Translations under genes and position numbers: made by a program
Origin: Vampirovibrionales bacterium
GTDB lineage: Bacteria > Cyanobacteriota > Vampirovibrionia > Vampirovibrionales > JAGQHJ01
NCBI GenBank assembly: GCA_025451145.1
Contig: JANWKX010000035.1
Coordinates: forward strand, 1-15,031
Direction of reading: 5' to 3'
Length of the DNA stretch: 15,031 bases
In this document: positions 7,307 to 14,243 of the stretch, one piece after another
How the letters are laid out: each line of letters opens with the position of its first letter
Position numbering within the stretch: the first letter of the stretch is position 1
The notes under the pieces: model-generated
Told to the model about the DNA's origin: nothing
The model's database searches: none
The model's input: the letters and a program-made list of their open reading frames with translations, nothing else

Positions 7307-7335
7307 TTGCAAAACCCTGGACCTTACCCTATAAT
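7307..7335 (+). promoter_or_regulatory. Sigma70-type promoter of the homogentisate operon
   Basis: TTGCAA (7307-7312), a 17-base spacer and a perfect TATAAT (7330-7335) predict a start near 7342 and a leader of about 64 bases. Just upstream, GGGC-CTA-GCCC (7294-7304) is a short dyad abutting the -35 and could be an operator; this is only suggestive. Confidence 0.7.
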
Positions 7336-7405
7336 AGCCACGTAATGGAAAGCATTCCCGCATTTGAGAGGCTTTACCCGGCGGACAATATAAAAGGGGA
7401 TTACC

Positions 7406-8467
7406 GTGAAGCTGGTCACATTTGAAATCACCACACCCTTAGGACGCATTCAACGGCTTGGCGCACTGCTCAGTGATTTTGACTACATCCTGGATTTGAA
7501 TTCAACCTATGCATGGTGGCTAGCCACCCAGGAAAAACTGAGCGCGTACCGACGCCTTGCCGATGCCATTATCCCCGCCGCCATGCGTGAATTTATTGAA
7601 GGTGGGGATTATAGCCTTAATGCGGCTCGTCAGGTCTTGACTCATGTGGAATCCCAATGGAACCTGCAAGAGGCTCTGCGATTTAAAGGGCCTCAAGGCG
7701 AAAATTTGCTCTTTCACCGCAGCAAAGTCAAATTGATTGCCCCTTTACCCAATCCGAATTCATTACGGGACTTTTTAGCCTTTGAAGCCCATACCAAAAA
7801 AGGCTATGAGCGCCGTGGCCAGCAAATGCCAGAGCAATGGTACCGCATTCCCGTTTATTATAAAGGCAATCATCGAAGCCTCATTGGCCCAGACACCCCC
7901 GTTATTTGGCCTCGATACACCCAAAAACTGGATTATGAACTGGAATTGGCGTGTATCATTGGATCCCAAGGCCGGGATATTCCAGAATCTGAAGCCGAGC
8001 ACTATATCTTTGGCTATGCTGTCCTCAACGATTTTAGCGCACGGGATATTCAGATGGACGAAATGATCTGTCGTCTCGGCCCTTCTAAAGGCAAAGATTT
8101 TGCCACCGCCATTGGGCCCTATATCGTGACTCGGGATGAGGTTCCTGACCCAAGGAATTTAAAGATGATCGCCCGAATCAACGGAGAAGTCTGGTCTGAA
8201 GGCAATTCCGGCACCTCCCATTGGACTTGGCCCCAAATGATTGCCCATGTTTCTAATGAAGAAACCTTGTACCCTTCTGATATCTTCGGGTCAGGCACCG
8301 TAGGCGGGGGCTGTGGGTATGAACTGGATCGCTGGATTCAACCGGGAGATGTGATCGAATTGGAAATTGAAGGGCTTGGGAAGCTACGCAATACGGTGAT
8401 CACCCATGAACAGGCACAGCGCAATTTAACAGAACCGGAGGTGTCCCAATATGTTCCAGCAAGCTAA
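7406..8467 (+). CDS. Fumarylacetoacetase (FAH family)
   Basis: Hydrolyses fumarylacetoacetate to fumarate and acetoacetate, the last step of tyrosine/homogentisate degradation. 353 residues: an N-terminal domain (about 1-110) and the FAH catalytic domain (about 115-340). Residues equivalent to the mammalian FAH site are visible: Asp122 and His129 in DFLAFEAH with the same 7-residue spacing as Asp126/His133, the acidic pair Glu178/Glu180 in LDYELELA, Asp209 in LNDFSARD, the lysines of PSKGKDF (226-232), and GSGTVGGGCG (295-304). The start is GTG at 7406, preceded by AAAAGGGG at good spacing; no nearer in-frame ATG gives a complete N-terminus. Its 3' end overlaps the homogentisate dioxygenase gene by 17 bases, which fixes it to this pathway; without that context other FAH-fold hydrolases or decarboxylases would be possible. 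Confidence 0.88.
   Translation: MKLVTFEITTPLGRIQRLGALLSDFDYILDLNSTYAWWLATQEKLSAYRRLADAIIPAAMREFIEGGDYSLNAARQVLTHVESQWNLQEALRFKGPQGENLLFHRSKVKLIAPLPNPNSLRDFLAFEAHTKKGYERRGQQMPEQWYRIPVYYKGNHRSLIGPDTPVIWPRYTQKLDYELELACIIGSQGRDIPESEAEHYIFGYAVLNDFSARDIQMDEMICRLGPSKGKDFATAIGPYIVTRDEVPDPRNLKMIARINGEVWSEGNSGTSHWTWPQMIAHVSNEETLYPSDIFGSGTVGGGCGYELDRWIQPGDVIELEIEGLGKLRNTVITHEQAQRNLTEPEVSQYVPAS
8437..8443 (+). promoter_or_regulatory. Strong RBS of hmgA inside the preceding gene
   Basis: GGAGGTG lies 7 bases before the ATG at 8451 and within the last codons of the fumarylacetoacetase gene. It settles the hmgA start and the 17-base overlap. Confidence 0.75.
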
Positions 8468-9578
8468 GGGGGTTTTTAGCAAGCAAGCCCATGTCTCCAT
8501 TCCAGAAGGGCTGTATGAAGAAGAATTTGGAAGAGAAGGGTTTTACGGCCCAGCTTCGCATCTGTATCATCGAAACCCTCCCACGAGCTGGACTCGAATT
8601 GAGGGCCCGCTTCGCCCCCATGCTTTTGATGCCGGAAAACTGAACGGCACTCAGTCTGTCCAAGATGTCTTACCGGATCGCACCACCATGCTTTATAACG
8701 AGGATGTTGCCGTGCAGATTGCGAAACCCACAGGAACGCCGGACTGGTACTTTCGAAACGCCGATGGCGATGAAGCCGTCTTTATCCATGAAGGACATGG
8801 ACTTCTGGAAACCGATTTTGGGCCTTTGTCCTACACCGTGGGTGATTATCTCATCATTCCCCGAGGGACAACCTACCGGTTCTGCCCGGAGACGGCTCAA
8901 AATCTTTATCTGATTTTTGAAAGCCGCACCAGAATTCGCCAACCGGAAAGAGGTTTACTCGGACATCATGCCTTATACGATCAAACGGTGATTGAAACCC
9001 CTGAGCCCCAGGTCATTGATGGCCAAGGCAAAGAGTGGGAAGTCAAAATCAAGCGGCTCAACCAACTGACCTCCGTCTTTTATCCCTTCCATCCGTTGGA
9101 TGTCATGGGTTGGAAAGGCGATTTAACCGTTTGGAAGCTTAATGTCAAAAACATTTGCCCTGTGATGAGTCACCGGGTTCATTTACCCCCCAGCGTTCAC
9201 TCAACCTTTATGGCCGAAGGCTTTATTATCTGCACCTTCCTGCCACGCCCCCTGGAAAGCGATCCGGAAGCCATGCGGGTGCCTTTTTATCACCGAAACA
9301 TCGAATATGATGAAGTTATTTTTTATCATAGCGGTGATTTTTTCAGCCGAGATGGGATTCAACCGGGAATGATCACCCTTCACCCCCAGGGGATTCACCA
9401 CGGTCCTCATCCCAAGGCCCTAAAAGCAAGCCAACAAAAAACCGTGACCGAAGAGGTGGCTGTGATGATTGATGCCGAAAAACCCTTGAACATCACGGAA
9501 GCTGCCCTATCGGTGGAATGGAAAGACTATTGGGCCAGTTGGCAGGAAAAACGCCCTCAGGAATCGGTCGGAGCGTAA
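8451..9578 (+). CDS. hmgA: Homogentisate 1,2-dioxygenase
   Basis: Non-haem Fe(II) dioxygenase that opens the homogentisate ring to maleylacetoacetate. 375 residues, typical of the shorter bacterial cupin form (eukaryotic and proteobacterial enzymes are about 430-445). The N-terminal cupin is around 107-144 (DEAVFIHEGHGLLETDFG to IIPRGTTYRF), as in the family. The C-terminal catalytic cupin holds SVHSTF (His250), PFYHRNIEYDEVIFYHSGD (278-296) and MITLHPQGIHHGPHP (307-321), which supply the candidate iron ligands His281 or His293, an acidic residue among Glu285-Glu288, and His316/His317. Exact ligand assignment needs an alignment. It starts within the end of the fumarylacetoacetase gene with a strong Shine-Dalgarno sequence, implying coupled translation. 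Maleylacetoacetate isomerase and 4-hydroxyphenylpyruvate dioxygenase are not visible here. Confidence 0.92.
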   Translation: MFQQAKGVFSKQAHVSIPEGLYEEEFGREGFYGPASHLYHRNPPTSWTRIEGPLRPHAFDAGKLNGTQSVQDVLPDRTTMLYNEDVAVQIAKPTGTPDWYFRNADGDEAVFIHEGHGLLETDFGPLSYTVGDYLIIPRGTTYRFCPETAQNLYLIFESRTRIRQPERGLLGHHALYDQTVIETPEPQVIDGQGKEWEVKIKRLNQLTSVFYPFHPLDVMGWKGDLTVWKLNVKNICPVMSHRVHLPPSVHSTFMAEGFIICTFLPRPLESDPEAMRVPFYHRNIEYDEVIFYHSGDFFSRDGIQPGMITLHPQGIHHGPHPKALKASQQKTVTEEVAVMIDAEKPLNITEAALSVEWKDYWASWQEKRPQESVGA

Positions 9579-9581
9579 CTC

Positions 9582-10217
9582 ATGATAGATATTGATCCCG
9601 AGAATCTGACCAACCAGGAACGGTACAAACTCCTGATTGGGAGCGTCTTACCAAGACCCATTGCCTTTGTCTCTACGCTGAGCCAGGATGGTATTCCCAA
9701 TTTAGCGCCCTTTAGCTTTTTTACCGGGCTGTGTTCGACCCCCTTAATGATTGGATTTTCCCCCATGCGCCGTGGCTCTGATGGGGAGAAGAAGGATACA
9801 CTGCGAAATATCGAGGAAACCGGCGAGTTTGTGGTCCAGATCGTGAGTGAAGGCATTGTCGAAGCCATGAACCAAACGGCAGCTGAATACCCGCCAGAAA
9901 TCAATGAGTTTGAAATGGCAGGCCTAACCCCTATTCCCAGCACCAAGGTTCGTCCCTACCGGGTGAAAGAATCCCCCATTCAAATGGAATGTATACTCCA
10001 TCAGATTGTGCCCTTAGGTGACGGGATTGGCAGCGCCAATTGGGTCATTGGCCGGGTGGTTGAGATCCATATTGCCCCTGAAGTCTATCAGGAGGGGCGA
10101 ATCATCACGGCTCAGCTAAAACCCGTTGCCCGGCTTGCCGGCAATAGCTATGCCCGCACCACAGATACCTTTGATCTGGAACGACCGACCATTCAGCCTG
10201 TCGCGTCAACCCATTAA
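9582..10217 (+). CDS. Flavin reductase-like FMN-binding split-barrel protein
   Basis: 211 residues of the flavin-reductase-like domain superfamily (DIM6/NTAB, flavoredoxin type). The typical FMN-binding start SVLPRPIAFVSTLSQDGIPN followed by LAPFSFFTGL occupies 21-50, then SPMRRGSDGEKKDTLRNI and GEFVVQIV, with a conserved-looking barrel through about residue 190. Relatives bind FMN and either reduce flavin for a partner oxygenase or act as electron carriers; no partner monooxygenase is in the window. It starts 3 bases after the hmgA stop with GGAG 8 bases upstream, so it belongs to the same operon, implying a role in aromatic catabolism (for example redox support or side-product removal). That role is inferred. 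It converges on the HisC-type gene with 28 bases between and no visible terminator. Confidence 0.85.
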   Translation: MIDIDPENLTNQERYKLLIGSVLPRPIAFVSTLSQDGIPNLAPFSFFTGLCSTPLMIGFSPMRRGSDGEKKDTLRNIEETGEFVVQIVSEGIVEAMNQTAAEYPPEINEFEMAGLTPIPSTKVRPYRVKESPIQMECILHQIVPLGDGIGSANWVIGRVVEIHIAPEVYQEGRIITAQLKPVARLAGNSYARTTDTFDLERPTIQPVASTH

Positions 10218-10245
10218 ACCTCAAGACTCAAACTCCAAAAAGCGA

Positions 10246-11373
10246 TTAGAGGGAGGGTAAAATCTCTCGAAGGGCTTGAAACAAGGCATCATTTTCTTCC
10301 GGCAAACCCACGGTAATCCGGATACAGTTGGGGAAGCCAAAGGATGCCAACGGACGAATGGCAATGCCTCGTTTTAAAAGCGCCTCATTCAGCGTATTGA
10401 CCTGTTCCTGACTGTCAAAGGCCACAAATATAAAATTGCCGGCGGAAGGCTGATATTGAAGGCCCAAAGATTCCAGAACCTCATAGTATCGCTTCATTTC
10501 CTGCGTATTATTTCGGAGGGCCTTATCAATAAAATCGCTATCCTGCCAGGCCGCTTCAGCCGCAACTTGTGCCAGATGGCTTGGCTCAAAGGTCATTTTA
10601 ACTTTGGTTAATTGTTCAATTAAGCTCGGATGCCCGATGCCATACCCAATCCGTAAACCCGCCAGACCGTATGCTTTTGAAAAGGTTCTTAAAATCAAGA
10701 GATTTTCACGACGAAGGGCCATGGCATCGGGATAATCGGGTAGATGGCGCGCAAATTCAATATAGGCTTCATCCAAAAACAAGAGGGTAGTCTTGGGAAT
10801 CCCATTGAGTAAGGTCTCAAGTTCTTGATGGGTAATATGGCTTCCTGTGGGATTATTGGGATTGGGCAAATAAAGAATGCGGGTATCCGGGGTTGTGGCT
10901 TGAATCAACGCATCCACATCAAAGCGATAGCCCGGTGAGGGCACTTTAATGAGTTCCCCACCATGGGCCGATAGATGGATTTCAAAGCCCATAAACGCCC
11001 CAAACCCGGTAACGGCTTTATCACCAGGGTGCATCATGCTACGAACAATGGTAGCTATCAGGCTTTCTCCACCGGCAGTGACAATCAATTCTTCCGGAGA
11101 AATCCCTAGGGATGAGGCCATGGTTCGACGTAAACGACGGCTAATGGGATCCGGGTATCGGGCATTATCCGTTAAGTGAGCCTGCATGGCGGCTAAGGCT
11201 TTAGGCGATACTCCAAACGGATTTTCATTGGAAGCCAGTTTAATGACTTTTTCAAAGCCGTATTCTTCTTTCAGTTCTTCAATAGGCTTTCCAGGTCGAT
11301 AAGGCACCATGGCCCTCACGTATGCCGGAAGTTGGGCAAATAGATTATTTTCTTCAGGGCATGTTGGAATCAT
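10246..11373 (-). CDS. hisC: HisC-type aminotransferase (histidinol-phosphate or aromatic aminotransferase)
   Basis: PLP fold-type I enzyme that interconverts imidazole-acetol phosphate and histidinol phosphate with glutamate, or transaminates Tyr/Phe. 375 residues, normal length. Seen: RPGKPIEELKEEYG (26-39), KLASNENPFG (45-54), LPNPNNPTG with Asn174, FLDEAYIEFA with Asp201 and Tyr204, FSKAYGLAGLRIGYG with PLP-lysine Lys233 and phosphate-binding Arg241, and PNCIRITVG with carboxylate-binding Arg352. The HisC phosphate-site motif usually reading like GNGSDE is VTAGGES here (98-104), a modest deviation. No his genes are adjacent; the neighbour is the tyrosine/homogentisate operon on the other strand, so tyrosine aminotransferase is a serious alternative. 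No Shine-Dalgarno sequence precedes the ATG at 11373. A later ATG at codon 22 would remove the usual N-terminal arm, so I keep the longer start. Confidence 0.85.
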   Translation of the reverse strand: MIPTCPEENNLFAQLPAYVRAMVPYRPGKPIEELKEEYGFEKVIKLASNENPFGVSPKALAAMQAHLTDNARYPDPISRRLRRTMASSLGISPEELIVTAGGESLIATIVRSMMHPGDKAVTGFGAFMGFEIHLSAHGGELIKVPSPGYRFDVDALIQATTPDTRILYLPNPNNPTGSHITHQELETLLNGIPKTTLLFLDEAYIEFARHLPDYPDAMALRRENLLILRTFSKAYGLAGLRIGYGIGHPSLIEQLTKVKMTFEPSHLAQVAAEAAWQDSDFIDKALRNNTQEMKRYYEVLESLGLQYQPSAGNFIFVAFDSQEQVNTLNEALLKRGIAIRPLASFGFPNCIRITVGLPEENDALFQALREILPSL

Positions 11374-11379
11374 AGTTTT

Positions 11380-11385
11380 ATTGTA
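11380..11385 (-). promoter_or_regulatory. -10 element of the HisC-type gene
   Basis: TACAAT on the minus strand ends 6 bases before the ATG, so transcription would begin at or within a base or two of the start codon, giving a leaderless mRNA. This agrees with the lack of a Shine-Dalgarno sequence. No good -35 is seen. Confidence 0.4.
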
Positions 11386-11487
11386 GCGAAAAAATAGCCC
11401 AACTCAGTCCCCAATTTTAAGGCATATCCCTGGAAGCCGCCAAATTAGGGCACTTTCATTTCACTCATGCGCATTTGCCTCTCAAAA

Positions 11488-11513
11488 TAGCATTCACGTC
11501 GAGAATCATGCTA
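11488..11513. promoter_or_regulatory. Palindrome upstream of nadB (operator candidate)
   Basis: TAGCAT (11488-11493) and ATGCTA (11508-11513) are perfect 6-base inverted arms. Nested between them, ATTCACGTCGAGAAT (11492-11506) is a 15-bp palindrome with one mismatched pair. It lies in the 218-bp divergent region between the HisC-type gene and nadB. I recognise no known NAD-regulator consensus. Confidence 0.35.
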
Positions 11514-11516
11514 CGG

Positions 11517-11536
11517 CTTTATTCTGCTTTATTCTG
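11517..11536 (+). repeat. Tandem 10-bp direct repeat upstream of nadB
   Basis: CTTTATTCTG occurs twice head to tail with no mismatch and no gap, a spacing of about one helical turn. It overlaps the position expected for the -35 of the candidate nadB promoter. Confidence 0.7.
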
Positions 11537-11556
11537 AAGATCCTTTACGCCATAAT
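11528..11556 (+). promoter_or_regulatory. Candidate nadB promoter
   Basis: TTTATT (11528-11533), a 17-base spacer and CATAAT (11551-11556) predict a start near 11563 and a 29-base leader. The -10 matches five of six consensus positions; the -35 only three, which would suit an activated promoter. Confidence 0.35.
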
Positions 11557-11591
11557 ACTTTGCGATATGGGTATCGTTAAAAAGGGTTGCC

Positions 11592-13193
11592 ATGGACATT
11601 CATAAAGCCCCTGTCATCATTATTGGGAGCGGAATTGCGGGGCTTCTAACGGCTTTGAAGCTATCAGATTCGGGCATCGAGTCCATCGTTGTGACCAAAA
11701 CCGTTTTAAAAGAAAACAGCTCATGGATGGCCCAAGGCGGCATCGCTGCTGTTTTACCCGAAAATCATGCCGATTCCATTGAACTCCATGTCAAAGACAC
11801 CTTAATTGCCGGTGCCGGGTTAGCCGATGAGTCGGTGACTCGGTCTATTCTTGCAGAAGGACAATTGGCCATTCAGGATCTGATTAAGCTGGGGGTACCT
11901 TTTGACCGGGTGGATGGGAAACTGACCTTCACCAAGGAAGCCGCCCATAGCACCCAGCGCATTCTCCATGCCGGAGGGGATGCTACAGGACGTTCGATTC
12001 AAGACACCTTAATTTATAAAGTTCAGCATGATCCTCATATTACCATTTATGAGCAATGCATCGCCACTCGCTTACTGGTTCATGACAATCGATGCTATGG
12101 CGTCGAAGCCCTGCGCTATCAAGACGGTGAGTGGGTAGAACCTCAGCTTTTACTGGGACAACATACGGTTCTTGCCACTGGCGGCATTGGCAGGCTATAC
12201 GCACAAACCACCAACCCACCCATTGCCACTGGTGATGGCATTGCCCTTGCCTATGAGGCCGGGGCAAAAATTCAGGATATGGAGTTTGTTCAATTTCATC
12301 CCACGGCTTTTTGGGCCGATGGGCAAGTCCGATTTTTGATTTCAGAAGCCTTAAGAGGCGAAGGGGGTATTTTACGAGATAAGGCAGGGAATGCCTTTGC
12401 TCAGCAGTACCACCCCATGGGAGAATTGGCCCCTCGGGATATTGTGACCAGGGCTATTTCGGCACAAATTGTCAAAGATCAACAGCCCTTTGTGTGGTTG
12501 GATATTACTCATTTACCCAATAAGACCATTGAAACCCGTTTTCCCAATATTTTGAAAGCCTGCCAATCCTTTGGTATTGATATTCGCCAGGACTTGATTC
12601 CGGTGGCACCGGCTGCCCATTACGGCATGGGTGGCATTCTGGTGAATACCCAAGGACAAACCACGGTTCAAAATCTATACGCCATTGGCGAAGTGGTCAG
12701 TTCCGGCCTTCACGGCGCCAATCGGCTGGCCAGTAATTCCTTGCTGGAGTGTGTGGTCTTTGCCCGCCGGGTATCTGCTCACGTGGAAACCTTTTCTGAG
12801 ATCCTTCCCATCGATATCCTGAGCACCTTCCCTGCCCTTAACGCGACCCAATGGCAGGCAGGAGGGCATAAGCTTCTGAACCATGGGGTGGATCGCATCC
12901 GGAAAATGATGTGGACGAATGTCGGTATTCTCAGAAGCCAGTCCAGCCTCTCGGCCATGTTGGCAGAGATCGACACTCTTGAACAGGAAGCCATAGAACA
13001 CAACCTGTTTTCCTGGGTTCCCTTGGGGGTCGAGTATCGAAAAATGCTCCTGGCCTCTCGTTTAATTGCCCAGGGGGCCTTAAAACGAGAAGAAAGCCGT
13101 GGGGCCCATTATCGACTGGATTTTACCGAAGCTTTACCCCATGCCACCCATAATATTCAACAGATGATGCGTCGACAGGAGGTTCATTTTTAA
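11592..13193 (+). CDS. nadB: L-aspartate oxidase
   Basis: FAD enzyme oxidising L-aspartate to iminoaspartate, the first step of de novo NAD synthesis. 533 residues, the usual length. The FAD dinucleotide site GSGIAG is at 12-17, followed by SSWMAQGGIAAVL (43-55), LATGGIGRLY (194-203) and the C-terminal FAD segment SGLHGANRLASNSLLE (371-386). Active-site positions known from E. coli NadB (His244, Glu260, Arg290, His351) appear here with a constant offset of 8 as His236 (FHPTAF), Glu252 (SEALRGEGG), Arg282 (PRDIVTRAI) and His343 (AAHYGMGG), so the enzyme looks intact. This and the adjacent nadC exclude succinate dehydrogenase or fumarate reductase flavoproteins. The start at 11592 follows AAGGGTTGCC. 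The nadB stop and nadC start overlap by one base (TAATG). Confidence 0.96.
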   Translation: MDIHKAPVIIIGSGIAGLLTALKLSDSGIESIVVTKTVLKENSSWMAQGGIAAVLPENHADSIELHVKDTLIAGAGLADESVTRSILAEGQLAIQDLIKLGVPFDRVDGKLTFTKEAAHSTQRILHAGGDATGRSIQDTLIYKVQHDPHITIYEQCIATRLLVHDNRCYGVEALRYQDGEWVEPQLLLGQHTVLATGGIGRLYAQTTNPPIATGDGIALAYEAGAKIQDMEFVQFHPTAFWADGQVRFLISEALRGEGGILRDKAGNAFAQQYHPMGELAPRDIVTRAISAQIVKDQQPFVWLDITHLPNKTIETRFPNILKACQSFGIDIRQDLIPVAPAAHYGMGGILVNTQGQTTVQNLYAIGEVVSSGLHGANRLASNSLLECVVFARRVSAHVETFSEILPIDILSTFPALNATQWQAGGHKLLNHGVDRIRKMMWTNVGILRSQSSLSAMLAEIDTLEQEAIEHNLFSWVPLGVEYRKMLLASRLIAQGALKREESRGAHYRLDFTEALPHATHNIQQMMRRQEVHF

Positions 13194-14029
13194 TGGCCTT
13201 ACCCTTGGTTGAACAATTGATTGATATCTCACTTCTGGAAGATTTGGCCTATGGCGATATCACATCCGATAGCCTCTTTCCAACTTTTCAAATGGGAGAA
13301 GGGATTATCCGAACCCGGCAATCGGCCGTTGTTTCAGGCATCGATGTGGCAAAGCGTGTTTTTCAGAAAATCGATCCTGATTTAGAGATGATCTCCTTTA
13401 TTTCCGACGGGGATGCCGTGACCCCGGGGCAGCGCCTTCTTCAAGTTAAGGGTAACGTAGGGTCTATTCTTCAAGGCGAACGATTAGCCCTCAATTTTCT
13501 TCAGCATTTATCCGGTATTGCGACCTTGACCTATCAATTTGCAGGCGCCATTGCCGGGACCAAAGCCAAAGTGGTCCATACCCGAAAAACAACGCCAGGC
13601 TTAAGACACTTGGAGATTCAAGCGGTTCTCCATGGCGGGGGTTCTTCTCATCGAAAATCTCTATCCCATGCGGTTTTGATAAAAGATAACCATATTGCAG
13701 CCGCGGGTAGCATCCAACGGGCCATTGAGAAGACGCGTCAGCATGCTGGCCATACCATGTCCATCGAAGTCGAATGTGACACCCTGGCCCAGGTATCAGA
13801 GGCCCTTTCCGCCAAGGCTGATATTATTTTACTGGATAACATGGCCATCCCCATGCTGAAAGAAGCGGTCCAGATGATTGGCGGGCAAGCCATTACAGAA
13901 GCTAGTGGCGGCGTCACCCTGAGCAATATTCTGGGCATTGCCCAAACCGGGGTCGATTACATTTCCACCAGCCAAATCACATTGGGGGCTACCCCGATTG
14001 ACCTGGGCTTAGATTTTGATATCCCCTAA
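13193..14029 (+). CDS. nadC: Quinolinate phosphoribosyltransferase (decarboxylating)
   Basis: Converts quinolinate and PRPP to nicotinate mononucleotide, CO2 and pyrophosphate. 278 residues, typical. Substrate-site signatures: LQGERLALNFLQHLSGIAT (93-111, Arg97), HTRKTTPGLR (129-138, Arg131/Lys132), GGGSSHRKSL (148-157, His153/Arg154), LIKDNH (162-167, Lys164), IEVEC (191-195, Glu192), ILLDNM (212-217, Asp215) and TEASGGVTL (235-243). All core residues are present. The C-terminal phosphate-site segment, usually like ISxGxLTHS, reads ISTSQITLGA (257-266) and is divergent. It overlaps nadB by one base and should be co-translated. Quinolinate synthase (nadA), which supplies its substrate, is not in the window. 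No rightward terminator follows. Confidence 0.95.
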   Translation: MALPLVEQLIDISLLEDLAYGDITSDSLFPTFQMGEGIIRTRQSAVVSGIDVAKRVFQKIDPDLEMISFISDGDAVTPGQRLLQVKGNVGSILQGERLALNFLQHLSGIATLTYQFAGAIAGTKAKVVHTRKTTPGLRHLEIQAVLHGGGSSHRKSLSHAVLIKDNHIAAAGSIQRAIEKTRQHAGHTMSIEVECDTLAQVSEALSAKADIILLDNMAIPMLKEAVQMIGGQAITEASGGVTLSNILGIAQTGVDYISTSQITLGATPIDLGLDFDIP

Positions 14030-14054
14030 AGCAGGCATTCTCTCGAATGGGCAA

Positions 14055-14125
14055 TAAAAAACCTCTTCGAATCGAAGAGGCAAAATGGTTGAGAGATGAG
14101 AGAAGAGAAGAAGAAGAGAGAGAAT
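14055..14125 (-). ncRNA. Candidate pyrimidine-rich small RNA
   Basis: The minus strand from about 14125 reads a nearly pure C/U tract of some 34 bases (14124-14091), then a short linker and the strong terminator at 14080-14055, about 70 nt in all. A promoter-like TTTATA-17-TATAAG lies just upstream at the right distance. Single-stranded CU-rich tracts plus a terminator are a known design of small RNAs that pair with Shine-Dalgarno regions. The flank is AT-rich, so the promoter match has little weight alone, and the terminator may simply back up rnpB. Confidence 0.3.
14056..14080 (-). terminator. Strong leftward intrinsic terminator
   Basis: CCTCTTCG and CGAAGAGG (14062-14069 with 14073-14080) form a perfect 8-bp stem with a 3-base loop. 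On the minus strand it is followed by TTTTTTA (14061-14055). On the plus strand the stem is followed by CAAAATGG, so it stops leftward transcription and does not serve nadC. Confidence 0.75.
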
Positions 14126-14131
14126 TTAAAT

Positions 14132-14160
14132 CTTATATTTATATAAAAACAATATATAAA
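14132..14160 (-). promoter_or_regulatory. Promoter-like elements before the candidate small RNA
   Basis: TTTATA (14160-14155), a 17-base spacer and TATAAG (14137-14132) match four and five of six consensus bases. The surrounding 35 bases are almost all A/T, which makes chance matches likely. Confidence 0.25.
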
Positions 14161-14226
14161 TTCTTTGGAACGCCATGTGAATAAATGTAAACCTACTGCT
14201 CTGGATTTCAAAGATAAACAAGCATC

Positions 14227-14243
14227 GCCCCATATAAAGGGGC
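14227..14243 (-). terminator. rnpB terminator hairpin
   Basis: GCCCC and GGGGC (14227-14231 with 14239-14243) form a 5-bp GC stem with a 7-base loop immediately after the RNase P RNA P1 helix on the minus strand. The tail GATGCTTGTTTATC is only partly U-rich, so some read-through to the stronger terminator at 14056-14080 is plausible. Confidence 0.55.

Noticed and set aside
7782..8066. Plus-strand frame inside the fumarylacetoacetase gene, and similar internal frames in hmgA, nadB and prpC
   Set aside because: They lie within fully conserved catalytic domains of real genes in another frame, with no independent evidence.
14056..14080. Hairpin as the nadBC terminator
   Set aside because: On the plus strand no U-run follows the stem; the U-run is only on the minus-strand side.
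14090..14124. GA-rich low-complexity tract as a simple repeat or microsatellite
   Set aside because: The units are irregular, with no fixed period. It is better described as a polypurine/polypyrimidine tract, possibly part of an RNA.
14026..14211. A 61-residue minus-strand frame
   Set aside because: It runs through the polypyrimidine tract and the strong terminator stem and ends inside nadC. Its Phe/Ser runs simply reflect the TTC/TCT repeats.
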